Positions 8,615 to 17,916 are shown, numbered from the stretch's first letter. The stretch: 64,000 nt of DNA from WJMT01 sp964599635 (GCA_964599635.1 CAZRGM010000006.1:1-64000), one strand, 5' to 3'. The notes: generated from the sequence alone by a model not told the origin. A program made the numbers and translations.

Positions 8615-9790
8615 ATGAGTGATCTATATGAAGAAATCAAGAAAAGTGTCAAAAAAATAGAAGATGAGCTGAGGGAATGGCGGAGAGATTTCCACCGTTA
8701 TCCTGAGGTTGCCTTTAATGAACAGAGAACGTCTGGGAAAATAGAAGAATTTTTCAAAGAACTGGGACTTCCTGTAAAAAGGATGGCAGGGACTGGATTA
8801 AGAGCTGTGCTAAAAGGAAAACCTGATGAAAAAGTCGTAGCCCTTCGGGCTGATATGGATGCTCTCCCCATACAGGAAGAAGGAGAGAAGGAGTATATTT
8901 CGAGAAATTCAGGAATTGCGCACGCATGCGGTCATGACGCCCATATGGCGATACTTATGGGAGCTGCAAAAGTTCTGACTGAGAACAGAGATGCTTTTCC
9001 CGGGAGTGTGGTGTTCCTGTTTCAACCTGCGGAAGAGCTTCCCCCCGGAGGGGCTAAAAAAATGGTGGGAGAAGGAGCTCTTAAAAATGTGGACACTATC
9101 TTTGGACTTCATGTCTGGCAGCCTCTTCCCACAGGATTTGTGGGTATTTTAAAAGGCCCTATGATGGCTCAAGCTGATAATTTTGAGATAATGGTAAAAG
9201 GGAAAGCCGGGCACGGCTCTACGCCTCACATGACTGTTGATTCCATTTTTGTGGCTTCCCAGATGGTGGTCAATTTGCAGAGTGTGGTGAGCCGAAATGC
9301 AGATCCTTTAAAGCCTCTCGTTGTGTCATTTGGAACCATAAATGGAGGGACTGTTTACAATATCATTCCCCAGGAAGTTCTCCTTACAGGCACTGTACGG
9401 ACATTCGAAAGAAAAGTCCAAGAAAGGGCCCGGGAGAGAATACACAAAATTGTCAAAAACACCAGTAAAGCTTTTGATGCGTTTGCTGACTGCAGATATA
9501 AACCAGGCTATCCTCCCCTTGTGAATCACAGCGATATGGTGGATTTAGTTCTGAAAACAGCCGCCAAGGTTTTAGGGAAGGACAAAATCAAAGAGATTTC
9601 TCCGGTTATGGGGGGAGAGGATTTTGCTTATTATTTACAAAAGATTCCCGGGGCATTTCTTTTTCTTGGAGCTGGAGACGGCCAGGAATACTCTCATCAC
9701 CATCCCAAATTTGATATTGATGAAAAGGTCCTTGTTTACGGGGCTGAACTCATGGCAGGATTAGCCTATAATTTTTTGACAAAAAAGTGA
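8615..9790 (+). CDS. M20 family amidohydrolase (hippurate hydrolase/AbgB/HipO type)
   Basis: A 391-residue cytosolic dinuclear metal-dependent amidohydrolase that cleaves N-acyl amino acids or similar amides. Visible family motifs are RADMDALPIQE near 89, HACGHDAHMA near 105 (metal His/Asp), EELPPGGAKKMV, a GHGSTPH dimerisation-domain motif near 203, and MGGEDFAYY near 330. The ATG follows AGGAAGGAGAT. The gene is monocistronic between divergent or convergent neighbours. The exact substrate is not predictable; peptide-derived N-acyl amino acids fit the other amino-acid genes here. Confidence 0.92.
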   Translation: MSDLYEEIKKSVKKIEDELREWRRDFHRYPEVAFNEQRTSGKIEEFFKELGLPVKRMAGTGLRAVLKGKPDEKVVALRADMDALPIQEEGEKEYISRNSGIAHACGHDAHMAILMGAAKVLTENRDAFPGSVVFLFQPAEELPPGGAKKMVGEGALKNVDTIFGLHVWQPLPTGFVGILKGPMMAQADNFEIMVKGKAGHGSTPHMTVDSIFVASQMVVNLQSVVSRNADPLKPLVVSFGTINGGTVYNIIPQEVLLTGTVRTFERKVQERARERIHKIVKNTSKAFDAFADCRYKPGYPPLVNHSDMVDLVLKTAAKVLGKDKIKEISPVMGGEDFAYYLQKIPGAFLFLGAGDGQEYSHHHPKFDIDEKVLVYGAELMAGLAYNFLTKK

Positions 9791-9812
9791 TCCCAACACA
9801 ATCAATTTTTAA

Positions 9813-11768
9813 CTAGAAATCAAGTTTAAGCCCTCCGTAGACAGATAATCCTGGAGCTGCATAACCTTTAATGAGTTCGTATTTAGTATTGAAGAGATTA
9901 TCGATTTTCAGAAAGAGCTGAGTTGTTTTGAATAAATCATAGGATATGGAGGCATTAACAAGGGAATAGCCTGGAAGTGTGACCCGAGTGGTTAGGTAAT
10001 TCTGATAAAAGTTGTCTTCCCTTTTTCCCACATAGAGCAGAGAGTAGGACAGGTGAGTCTTTTGAGATAGAGCATAATAAAATTTCAGGGAAGCTTTGTG
10101 TTCAGGCCTTCTGAGGAGAGGCTGCTTCGTGTTTTCATCCAAGGCTTTGCACCAAGTGTAAGAAGCCGAAAGAGTTAGGTCCTTTATTGGAATGGATTCC
10201 AAAATAAGTTCTGTTCCTTTTGAAGAGGCTTTCCCTATATTGATGTAACCTTGGGTGTAGTCGAAGTCAATAAGGTTCTCAAATTTATTCAAGAAATAGA
10301 CGGCTTTGATGAGAAATTTTCCTCTGAATAATTCTTGCTCTAATCCAGCGTCCCATCCCAGGGTTCTTTCAGGTTTAAGTTCCACATTCCCTACCGGGCC
10401 ATAAAGAGTACCAGGAGCATAGAGCTGATAGAGGGAGGGAGCCTTGAATCCTGTTCCTAAGGTTGCCTTAAGTTTTGTCCCGGTGCTTTTAAAAATATAG
10501 AGAGGTGCGATGCGATAGGTCAGAGAGCTTTCTGCGCTGCTGTGGTGGTCAAAACGAGCTCCTACAGCAGCCACGAAGCTCTCTGCCCAGTTGATTTGGT
10601 CCTGTATATAGACTCCCGTGTTCGAGGCGTTTTTTCGGGGGAATTCACTTTCATAGGGACCAAAGAAACTCTGTGATTTATAAAAAGAGCTTCCATCTTC
10701 TCTATAAAATTCAAGACCAAGGGTCAGTGTATTGGACTTGTGAAGGAAGAGATTATTTTGGAAATCGATTTTCAAGAGATGGCTTTTGTATTCTGAGTTA
10801 TCTGAGGAATAAGGGTGAAAGCTGTCTACGGCATTTTTATACTTTCTGAGAGAATCTGCATAGGAAATATCAATTTGAGTCTCCCATCTATTTTCTGCAA
10901 AAAGTCCATGGTATCCTCCTCGAATTAAAAAGAGATCATAGCTGCCCTTATTATTGGGGTCATCTCCGTAATCACCCCCATTGTTATCGATATCCATTTC
11001 AGCTTCTATTTTTCTTAAGGAAAAATGAAGGTCTCTATTTTCTTTAAGACGAAGGCTGATTTTACCGGAAAGAGTTGTGTTGCGGTAACCGTCTTTTTCT
11101 GTATTCCCTTCGTAACTGGAGCTGGCTGCAGAAAATCCATTGGTTTGGAAATAAGAGGCACCCAGTGAGTATTCCAATCTTTCTGTGCTTCCCGAAACTT
11201 CTCCCCTTCCCTGTAGAGTTTCGTAGGATCCGCCAAAAGAGCTGAGGTGTAACTTTGGATTTCCCTTTTCCTGGTGTGTGATGATGTTGATCACTCCAGC
11301 CATAGCATCAGAACCATAAAGAGTGCTCTGGGGACCTCTGATGATTTCAATTCGGTCTATGTTCTCAACAAACAAGTGGCTTAAATCAAAGGAACGGTTT
11401 GGGTCAATCGGGTCGTTGAGTTCGGTTCCATCCAACATAATTTTTACTTGAGAGGAACCGCCCCCCCGAATAAACACAGAGGCAGTTTGTCCAGGAGGAC
11501 CACTTTGGACCGTGTTTAATCCTGCGATTTCACGAAGGGCTTCATAAACTGTGCTGTTTTTGAATTGTTCTAGCTCGTCACTGGTGATAACAGTGACCGA
11601 AGAGGCGACTTTTTGAGTCGATTTTTCAACTCGATTGGCGGTAACCGTGATTTTGTATTCTAATTTTTGAGGGTCTTTTTCTTTAGTGTCCTGGGATTCC
11701 TGATCCGGAAAGCTCCACAATGCAAGAATAAAAATAGTGATGAGAGGCCATAAAAATTTTTTAACCAT
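9813..11768 (-). CDS. btuB: TonB-dependent outer-membrane receptor, BtuB-like (vitamin B12)
   Basis: A 651-residue outer-membrane active-transport receptor. A signal peptide (MVKKFLWPLITIFILALWSF) is followed by a plug domain: TVTANRVEKSTQKVASSVTVIT near 45-65, VFIRGGGSSQVKIMLDG, and RIEIIRGPQSTLYGSDAMAGVINI. A 22-strand type barrel follows and ends in aromatic Phe, as barrel proteins do. I take the ATG at 11768 because GGAGGAAG precedes it; the longer frame to 11843 runs into the leader. A cobalamin riboswitch lies directly upstream, so the substrate is very probably a corrinoid. The TonB/ExbBD energisers are not in this window. Confidence 0.9.
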   Translation of the reverse strand: MVKKFLWPLITIFILALWSFPDQESQDTKEKDPQKLEYKITVTANRVEKSTQKVASSVTVITSDELEQFKNSTVYEALREIAGLNTVQSGPPGQTASVFIRGGGSSQVKIMLDGTELNDPIDPNRSFDLSHLFVENIDRIEIIRGPQSTLYGSDAMAGVINIITHQEKGNPKLHLSSFGGSYETLQGRGEVSGSTERLEYSLGASYFQTNGFSAASSSYEGNTEKDGYRNTTLSGKISLRLKENRDLHFSLRKIEAEMDIDNNGGDYGDDPNNKGSYDLFLIRGGYHGLFAENRWETQIDISYADSLRKYKNAVDSFHPYSSDNSEYKSHLLKIDFQNNLFLHKSNTLTLGLEFYREDGSSFYKSQSFFGPYESEFPRKNASNTGVYIQDQINWAESFVAAVGARFDHHSSAESSLTYRIAPLYIFKSTGTKLKATLGTGFKAPSLYQLYAPGTLYGPVGNVELKPERTLGWDAGLEQELFRGKFLIKAVYFLNKFENLIDFDYTQGYINIGKASSKGTELILESIPIKDLTLSASYTWCKALDENTKQPLLRRPEHKASLKFYYALSQKTHLSYSLLYVGKREDNFYQNYLTTRVTLPGYSLVNASISYDLFKTTQLFLKIDNLFNTKYELIKGYAAPGLSVYGGLKLDF

Positions 11769-11883
11769 GCTACTTCCTCCTTCTCGCTTATAAAAAAGCG
11801 TTTGTTTTGAACTAGGAGGAAAGTTTTGGTGGGTTAAGACCACCCAAACTTCCGCCCGAAGATGGGTTTATGGGGTCTATTTA

Positions 11884-12024
11884 AGGTATCCTGACTTACG
11901 GCTTCCTCACATCCAAGGCCTTCCCACCCGATTTGACGGGCAGTGGCTTGTCTTGGACCTAATGCCGATTACAGTAGCGGGGGCTGTGTCCGAATTTCAC
12001 GGCCTTCCCTGTTTTTTAGACCTA
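11884..12024 (-). promoter_or_regulatory. Cobalamin riboswitch upstream of btuB
   Basis: The minus strand carries the conserved elements of the B12 riboswitch in order: GGGAAGGCCGTGAAATTCGG, CAGCCCCCGCTACTGTAATC, the B12-box AAGCCACTGCCCG (around 11936-11948), then GGAAGCCGTAAGTCAGGATACC. The 115 bases between it and the btuB ATG hold further short inverted repeats that could serve as the expression platform. Binding of adenosylcobalamin or a related corrinoid would turn btuB expression down. Confidence 0.93.
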
Positions 12025-12034
12025 AAACCTAGAA

Positions 12035-12069
12035 AAAATCATACTGTCATTTATTTGAGCGCTTGTCAA
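12035..12069 (-). promoter_or_regulatory. Candidate promoter for the riboswitch-btuB transcript
   Basis: TTGACA on the minus strand at 12064-12069, followed at 17 bases by CAGTAT or at 20 bases by TATGAT. It lies between the end of the YhcC-type gene and the riboswitch. The -35 is perfect and the -10 is imperfect, so confidence is moderate. Confidence 0.5.
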
Positions 12070-12076
12070 GTACAGT

Positions 12077-13012
12077 TTAAATTTTTTTATATTTTTTCCC
12101 CTGCCAGGTGTCCTGGGCTTCAAGCTCTTGTTCAATCTCTTGGGTGACCTGTGATTTATTTTTGATCCACTCTGGAGCAATCAGAATATCTGGATGAGCT
12201 TCACTGACCATTCTCTGTATAATAACATCTGGTGAGAGATGCTCCAGGAAGTTAACCGCGGCTTGGATATACTCTTTTTTGGAAAGAAGAGACACGTTTC
12301 CTTTTTTGTATTCGTCTTCCAGTTGAGCCCCTTTGGCTACATAAAGCATATGTAGTTTTGCGGCTTGGATGCCTAGACGGGAAATAACACGGGCTGTTTC
12401 TGCCATATCTTCTAAACTTTCATTGGGAAGTCCTAGGATAAAGTGAGCACAGACATTAATGTTACGGTCTTTTAGCGATAAGAGAGCATCCACTATTTCA
12501 AAAAAGCCGTGTCCCCGTTTGATATACTCAAGGCTTTTTCGGTGAATAGACTGGACCCCTAGTTCGATCCATGTATAGTAATTTTTTGAATAGTCTTCAA
12601 TCAAGTCGATGATGTCTTTGTTCAGGCAGTCTGGTCGAGTGGCTATGGAAAGACCGATGATATCTGGATGTTGGACAGCTTCTCTGTAGAGCCGTTTTAA
12701 TTTTTCTAAGGGCCCATAGGTATTGGTGAAACTCTGAAAGTAGGCGATGAATTTTTCGGCTTTGTATTTTCTTTTGAGATTTTTCATCCCAGAGGAAATT
12801 TGCTGGGATATGGGCTCGATAGGAGCCCCAATTTTCCGTCCCGAACCCCCTGAGGGATCACAGAAGAGGCACCCCTTTCGGCCTAGGGTTCCGTCACGGT
12901 TGGGACAGCTCAGGCCTGCATCTAGAGATATTTTATAGACTCTGTATCCAAAGGTTTTTTTAAGATGATAGCTGAATTTGTAGTACCTGAGGTTTTCTTC
13001 ATAGGGGAGCAT
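12077..13012 (-). CDS. YhcC-type radical SAM protein (TIGR01212 family)
   Basis: A 311-residue radical SAM enzyme. The cluster-binding cysteines lie in the family-typical CPNRDGTLGRKGCLFC (about residues 31-46). Further motifs are YFQSFTNTYGP, GLSIATRPDCL, WIELGVQSIH and HFILGLPNE. The reaction of this family is not established; homologues are widespread and highly conserved. It precedes the B12 riboswitch-btuB unit on the same strand, but that unit has its own promoter, so a link to B12 is not shown. Confidence 0.88.
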   Translation of the reverse strand: MLPYEENLRYYKFSYHLKKTFGYRVYKISLDAGLSCPNRDGTLGRKGCLFCDPSGGSGRKIGAPIEPISQQISSGMKNLKRKYKAEKFIAYFQSFTNTYGPLEKLKRLYREAVQHPDIIGLSIATRPDCLNKDIIDLIEDYSKNYYTWIELGVQSIHRKSLEYIKRGHGFFEIVDALLSLKDRNINVCAHFILGLPNESLEDMAETARVISRLGIQAAKLHMLYVAKGAQLEDEYKKGNVSLLSKKEYIQAAVNFLEHLSPDVIIQRMVSEAHPDILIAPEWIKNKSQVTQEIEQELEAQDTWQGKKYKKI

Positions 13013-13194
13013 TTTTTTATTAAACGAGATTTATGATCAATTGTCAAAATTATCCTGGTTATTCATAAAATATGTATGCATTCCCATACAAATTTATGAT
13101 GATCAAGAGTCTTATCAATGTTTTATTTATTAAAAAAATGATGGTTACGGCTATTCCTGTAATAATTCATATTTTATGCATACCTATTTTATCA

Positions 13195-13309
13195 TGAAGG
13201 CGAGCCTACCTCACTGCATCTGCTTCGTTATGAGGCATTCGAAGTGAAGGAGCAGGCCTTCATGCCTCATGCCTTGCATCTGAAGCAAGCTCGACTCGTG
13301 AATAATCAG
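13195..13309 (-). repeat. Mosaic intergenic repeat, copy 3 (L-end module)
   Basis: In the 315-base gap between btuC and the YhcC-type gene. On the minus strand: ATTATTCACGAGTCGAG, then CAGATGCAAGGCATGAGGC, ATGAAGGC, CCTTCACTTCGAATGCC, AACGAAGCAGATGC and a ...GGCTCGCC-like end. It closely matches 40-157 (minus) and 35964-36090 (plus). The flanking sequence at 13013-13195 is AT-rich and otherwise featureless. Confidence 0.72.
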
Positions 13310-13327
13310 AATAATTTTGGTGTAATA

Positions 13328-14323
13328 TTAGAGTTTATGGCGGCCTCTTGAAACCAGAAGGCGGATAAAAAGGGGCCCCCCGATCACAGCCGTGATAATT
13401 CCTACGGGAATCTCGGTAGGGGCAATCAGAGTTCTGGCGATGATGTCGCAGACAGCCAGAGAAGCTCCGCCCAGAAAAAAAGAGCCGGGGAGGACAACTC
13501 TCTGATCATATCCGCTAAGGCGTCTCACAGCGTGGGGTATAATAAGACCCACAAAACTTATGGGGCCGACAATAGAGACCACAGAAGCGGCCGCAAGACC
13601 TCCTCCTATAAAAACAGTTCTTCGGACTGCTTTTATATCAACCCCGTGACCTGCAGCCATTTCATCATTTAAAGCCATATGATTCAGTTCTTTGGAATGA
13701 AGAAACAATACAATCAAGGCAGGAATGAGAAGGGGAGTTAACGAGAACAGACCGTGATATCCAATAACATCAATTCCTCCCATCATCCAGTGCTGGAATA
13801 CAATCAGAGAATGGGGATCGGATAAATAAGTGAGCAGAAGGATAGCGCCGCTGCAGATAATGCTGATGGTAACTCCTGTGAGAAGAAGAGTGTATATGGA
13901 GATGCCTTCGGCTCGGTTTGATAAAGTATAGACAAGAAAAAGGCATGCCCCGGCTCCCATTGCCGCAAAAAGCTGGACTGAGCTGAAGGGGCCCCATTTA
14001 AGCCAGAGAGACGGGTACAGGATGGTGAAAAAGGCACCGAGGGCAGAACTGCCGCTTATCCCGAGAGTGAAAGGTTCTACCAGGGGGTTACGGAATAAGA
14101 CCTGAAAAACAGCGCCGGTCAAAGCGAGAGCTCCTCCGGCGATGAGAGCTAAAAGGACCCTGGGGATTCTCTGCAGCAGAAAGATATCTTTCGCAGGACT
14201 GGAGACGGCAGGCCCACCAGAGAATACATCTGAGAATGTTATCCATTCGGGCCCTATCCATGGTGAAATGACAGCTACAGCGAGGAAAACAAGAGCATAA
14301 GTGATAACTGCTTTTTTATTCAT
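13328..14323 (-). CDS. btuC: ABC transporter permease, FecCD/BtuC family
   Basis: A 331-residue inner-membrane permease with about nine to ten helices. Typical FecCD/BtuC stretches are visible: LLQRIPRVLLALIAGGALAL, LVEPFTLGISGSSALGAF, and GPISFVGLIIPHAVR near residue 245, the segment that contacts the ATPase. It overlaps the preceding ATPase gene by 4 bases (ATGA). Members carry B12, haem or siderophores; given the riboswitch-controlled BtuB-like receptor next door, a corrinoid is the likeliest cargo, but iron chelates are possible. Confidence 0.87.
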   Translation of the reverse strand: MNKKAVITYALVFLAVAVISPWIGPEWITFSDVFSGGPAVSSPAKDIFLLQRIPRVLLALIAGGALALTGAVFQVLFRNPLVEPFTLGISGSSALGAFFTILYPSLWLKWGPFSSVQLFAAMGAGACLFLVYTLSNRAEGISIYTLLLTGVTISIICSGAILLLTYLSDPHSLIVFQHWMMGGIDVIGYHGLFSLTPLLIPALIVLFLHSKELNHMALNDEMAAGHGVDIKAVRRTVFIGGGLAAASVVSIVGPISFVGLIIPHAVRRLSGYDQRVVLPGSFFLGGASLAVCDIIARTLIAPTEIPVGIITAVIGGPLFIRLLVSRGRHKL

Positions 14324-15108
14324 TTGACTTTTCTCGTGAGAAGCCTTGGCAGAAGATAAGGATTGTTTGTTTCAGGATGTCGGCCTAAAATGACATCCTC
14401 TCCATAGACAGTTTTTATGTTCTGTTCTGATATGACAGCTTCTGGTTTTCCTTGAGAAAGGAGTTTTCCATCTGAAATAAAAATAACTCTCTGGCAGAAT
14501 AAAGAGGCAAAATTTATATCATGAGTCACCACAGCGATTCCCATTCCTTGTTCAGAGAGCCTTGAGAGAAGTTGGAAAAATTGAACTTGTCTGTGAATAT
14601 CAAGAGAACTGGTCGGCTCATCTAAAAGGAGTATTTCAGGGTTTTGTGCCAGCACGGAGGAAAGGAAGGCCCGTTTTTTCTCCCCTCCCGAAAGTTGGGA
14701 AAGTCTTCTTTCTGACATTTCCCCCATATCTGTAGACGAAAGTGATTTTTTGACTATTTCAAGGTCTAAAGAACTCAGGATCCCGAAAGTTCCTGTATGG
14801 GGGTATCTGCCCATATGAGCCAGCTCTTCCACAGTGTAGTCATATTCGCTTCTCGTTTCCTGAGGCAGATATCCTATTTTTTTTGCGATTTCCTTACGTT
14901 TAATTTTGTTTATGTCCTTTCCAGAAAGCTGCACGGTTCCCTTTAAAGGTTTGATGATACCTGCTGCAATACGAAGCAGTGTGCTCTTCCCAGAGCCATT
15001 CGGCCCAATGATTCCCAATACCTCAGAGGTTTGTATAGAAAAGTTCAGAATGTCGAGCTTCCAATCTGAATTGGGGAATTGGTGACTGATGTTATTGAGT
15101 TCAATCAT
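14320..15108 (-). CDS. btuD: ABC transporter ATPase, FecE/BtuD type
   Basis: A 262-residue ATPase powering the neighbouring permease. Walker A GPNGSGKST is near residues 35-43. The Q-loop region is GYLPQETRSEYDYTVEEL, the signature LSQLSGGEKKRAFLSSVLAQ, Walker B EILLLDEPTSSLD, and the switch His in VVTHDINFA. It overlaps the substrate-binding protein gene by 8 bases and the permease gene by 4, so the three are one translationally coupled operon. Confidence 0.9.
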   Translation of the reverse strand: MIELNNISHQFPNSDWKLDILNFSIQTSEVLGIIGPNGSGKSTLLRIAAGIIKPLKGTVQLSGKDINKIKRKEIAKKIGYLPQETRSEYDYTVEELAHMGRYPHTGTFGILSSLDLEIVKKSLSSTDMGEMSERRLSQLSGGEKKRAFLSSVLAQNPEILLLDEPTSSLDIHRQVQFFQLLSRLSEQGMGIAVVTHDINFASLFCQRVIFISDGKLLSQGKPEAVISEQNIKTVYGEDVILGRHPETNNPYLLPRLLTRKVK

Positions 15109-16030
15109 GATCCAGATTGACTCCCGGATGTATAATTTTGATGAATTTTTTTAAAGTCAGACTCACTCTAACCCCTGGAATCAAGAGATAGTCTTCGGTA
15201 AGGAAATAAATGCGGCTGTTTCGGACAGCAGAGAGGACAGCCAGACGGTCCCAATCCTTGCGCAGCAGCTGATGCTGGTTTGAATTTATGCCTTTGGCAT
15301 AGATTTCAATAATGATATCCGGCTGACGCATGATGAGTGATTCTTTAGAAATTCTTGGATAGCGGCCTTTGATATCAAAAAAGATGTTGGTGCCCCCAGC
15401 CATTTCAATGATCTCATTGAGAAAGGTTTCTTTGCCTGTCGTCATCAATCCGGTCAAGTCGCCGGGTGTATGACTGAGGCATAGAAAGACCTTTTTTTTT
15501 GGCAGTGATTTGGTTTTAGATGAAAGAACAGACAGTTCATTTTTTAACCTTAAGCTCAGATTATGAGCTTCTTTATCTGCTCCCAAGATGGTTCCAAGTT
15601 TAAGAACGGCTTTGGTGATATCATTAATTTTTTCTATTTTTAAAGAAAGGAATTTTATTTTTTGTTTTCGGCAGAGTTCAGCCAATGATTCATGGCGGCC
15701 CTGTGTTATGATAAGGTCAGGTTTTAAGGCAGTGATTCGTTCTTTGCTGGGATTGATGAATCCTCCGATGCTTTTTATCTTTTTTGCCGCAGCAGGGTAC
15801 ACAGTAAAATGGCTGACTCCAACCACTCTTTCCCCCAAACCTAGAGAAAAAACAATTTCTGTTGCGCTGGGCGAAGCGCAGACGATTCTCTTATATTTAG
15901 GGATATTTTGATTGGCTGGACCCTTAGATTCTGATTGTGAAAAAATTTTGTTATGAAAAGACAGGAAAACTAAAATTGAGGAAAGTAGTATAATGAACGA
16001 AAGCTGAATTTTGTATTTTATTTTGGTCAC
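15101..16030 (-). CDS. btuF: Periplasmic substrate-binding protein, BtuF-like
   Basis: A 309-residue secreted binding protein of the two-lobed class III (BtuF/FhuD) type. An N-terminal signal segment (about 8-26) is followed by KRIVCASPSATEIVFSLGLGERVVGVSHF, the BtuF-like opening that continues with YPAAAKKIKSIGGF and ALKPDLIITQ. The gene starts with GTG and has a poor ribosome site. It is the first gene of the btuF-btuD-btuC-like operon. The ligand is inferred from the B12-regulated receptor nearby. No lipobox cysteine is evident. Confidence 0.85.
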   Translation of the reverse strand: MTKIKYKIQLSFIILLSSILVFLSFHNKIFSQSESKGPANQNIPKYKRIVCASPSATEIVFSLGLGERVVGVSHFTVYPAAAKKIKSIGGFINPSKERITALKPDLIITQGRHESLAELCRKQKIKFLSLKIEKINDITKAVLKLGTILGADKEAHNLSLRLKNELSVLSSKTKSLPKKKVFLCLSHTPGDLTGLMTTGKETFLNEIIEMAGGTNIFFDIKGRYPRISKESLIMRQPDIIIEIYAKGINSNQHQLLRKDWDRLAVLSAVRNSRIYFLTEDYLLIPGVRVSLTLKKFIKIIHPGVNLDHD

Positions 16031-16377
16031 TGATTTTCAAGGCACTCTCTTTCGGCTCCATCTGAAACTATGAAAACAGGCAGCCTCGGTTCGTGAATAA
16101 TTTAGTAAAATATTTTTCCTTTTTATTAGGCATTTGTCAAGTCACAAGAGAGAAAATCGCCCAAGCCGCCCGTTTCAAAGTGAAACGGGCGGCGTGATGG
16201 GGATGGAATAAGTGTTTAGGGACTATCTATTTGGAGTCCCGGGAAAAAAGGAGGGTAAAAAGAGGATTTTTTTCTTCTTAAACATTTTCAATTATATATA
16301 CGCCCAAAATGAAATAAAAGTTGCGTTTTTTTTTAATTTTATTCAAGGTGAATCAAGAGAAGCTGCCTTATTTTTAA
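16031..16377. other. Intergenic region between peptidase genes and btuF-like gene
   Basis: It contains a short repeat-family end (GGTTCGTGAATAATTTAGT near 16090-16107), a perfect hairpin at 16165-16193, and AT-rich sequence. A 67-residue frame on the plus strand (16212-16415) is rich in Phe/Lys runs and has no ribosome site, so I do not call it a gene. Confidence 0.5.
16165..16193. terminator. Perfect 13-bp hairpin, possible terminator of the M16 genes
   Basis: GCCGCCCGTTTCA, loop AAG, TGAAACGGGCGGC: a perfect GC-rich stem with a three-base loop, in a strongly AT-rich gap. It lies about 185 bases downstream of the M16 peptidase genes (minus strand) and upstream of the btuF-like gene. Neither side has a proper U-run, so it may instead stabilise an mRNA end or be a binding site. 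Confidence 0.45.
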
Positions 16378-17916
16378 TTAGGATTTGTTTTTATTTGGAA
16401 TTCCTGTTTCTTTAAAAAAAAGGGAAGCTTCGGCTGTAACCACATTTTCAGGCTTTATATCTAGAGGAAATTCCTGAATGGCCAAGTCTTCTCTTAAAAT
16501 TTCTTCAGGCATATTTGGATTGGAATAGATTACGGGAGACGGAGTATTGGAAATTAAATTTTCTTTAAATGATTGGGCGTCTTCCGTGATAACCGCAATG
16601 TATAGATTTTTAGTATTGAGATATTTTTTTATCGTTGAGTTTACTTTCTCAAGTGTGATTTTGGGTATTCTTTTCCTCGCATCTTCTAAAAAATTTTTAT
16701 ATTCATAATATTTAGAATCCATTTGCCACCCCAGCCTTTCGCAGAGTGTTTGAGTGTAGAGCTTTGTGTAGTTGATAAGATATTTTTTGGTCAGCTCAAA
16801 TCTTTCTTCCGGGATTCCTTCTTCGATAAGTTTTTTGAGTTCTCTTATGGCTTGCCGAAGGACAAAATGGCGGTTTGAATTGACGACAGGTTTTATCCAT
16901 ATGGAGAAATACTGCTGCTGGCGACAGCAATGGGTGCTGGGGAATTTCCCTCGTCCCTCAATAAAATGTTCTATATAGGCATAATCTCCACAATTTAATC
17001 CCCTTTCCTCACGGATTTTTTGGAACAGGTGGGAGAAGCGCTGTCTGTGTTCACCAAAATAAGAGCCTGCTATCCAAAGAGCCAGAAAGTCGGGATGAGC
17101 TTTGGTTATGGGGATGGGAAATCCTAAGGAAATAGAGGTAACGGGAGTGTTTCTGTCGGCGATGATCACGTGAAGGCCGTCAGGCATTGGCTGTTCCGGC
17201 AGAGTGAGTTCAGGGGTTTGTCCTGATGGAAGAGCAGAAAAATCTGATATGACTTTTCTGGGAAAATCAATAGGGTATCCGCCGGCAAGACCAACGGTTA
17301 AGTTTCCTTGAACAAAATGGTTTTCATAGTGGTTTTTCACATCATCTAAGGTGAGCTTTTTGATACTGTTTACAGTCCCTAGTTCCGTATGTCCGTAAGG
17401 ATGTTCCTCATACATCATTAAATTCAGTATTTCTTTCCCAAATGGTTCGTCCATATTGCTTGTTATGGTTTTTTGGAGAAAATTCAAGTGATCTGTTTTG
17501 ATGCGGATAAAATCTTCTTCTCTAAACCCGGGATTGAGAAGCATTTCTTTGAAGATCGTGTAATATTTATGGAGATTGTCTTTGTGTATGGTCCCTGAAA
17601 ACGTTGTCATTTCTTTATCTATCTGGAGTTCGATATGAGCGGCCATTGGATAAAATTCTTGAGATATTTCTTTATAGGTCCGATTTTCACTTCCTCCATC
17701 TGAAATCATTTTAAATGTCAGGGCACTCAGGCCTTCTTTTCCAGCAGGGTCATCGGCAGAACCTATATTGAGAACCACTTGTAGGCAGACCAGAGGATTT
17801 TCCTCAACGTGAAGGAGCTCAGTCGATATGCTCTCAGAAGCTTTTTCCCCGCAGTTTATGGCAAGGAGACAGAGCCCAAGTGAGGATAATAAGATTATTT
17901 TATTAAGGCTTTTCAT
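16378..17916 (-). CDS. M16-like lipoprotein without zinc motif (non-catalytic partner)
   Basis: A 512-residue predicted lipoprotein (signal ending LLAINC, Cys at about 22) with the M16 peptidase two-domain fold. Where active members have HxxEH, this one reads GKEGLSALTFKMISDGG, so the zinc ligands are missing. Later stretches (LTVGLAGGYPIDF, REERGLNCGDYAYIEHF) still match the family. Such proteins act as the non-catalytic half of an M16 pair. Its ATG overlaps the stop of the catalytic gene upstream by 4 bases, so they are almost certainly made together. Confidence 0.85.
   Translation of the reverse strand: MKSLNKIILLSSLGLCLLAINCGEKASESISTELLHVEENPLVCLQVVLNIGSADDPAGKEGLSALTFKMISDGGSENRTYKEISQEFYPMAAHIELQIDKEMTTFSGTIHKDNLHKYYTIFKEMLLNPGFREEDFIRIKTDHLNFLQKTITSNMDEPFGKEILNLMMYEEHPYGHTELGTVNSIKKLTLDDVKNHYENHFVQGNLTVGLAGGYPIDFPRKVISDFSALPSGQTPELTLPEQPMPDGLHVIIADRNTPVTSISLGFPIPITKAHPDFLALWIAGSYFGEHRQRFSHLFQKIREERGLNCGDYAYIEHFIEGRGKFPSTHCCRQQQYFSIWIKPVVNSNRHFVLRQAIRELKKLIEEGIPEERFELTKKYLINYTKLYTQTLCERLGWQMDSKYYEYKNFLEDARKRIPKITLEKVNSTIKKYLNTKNLYIAVITEDAQSFKENLISNTPSPVIYSNPNMPEEILREDLAIQEFPLDIKPENVVTAEASLFFKETGIPNKNKS

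Noticed and set aside
16212..16415. Short plus-strand ORF of 67 codons
   Set aside because: No ribosome site, Phe/Lys-rich from AT-rich sequence, and it overlaps the end of the M16 lipoprotein gene.
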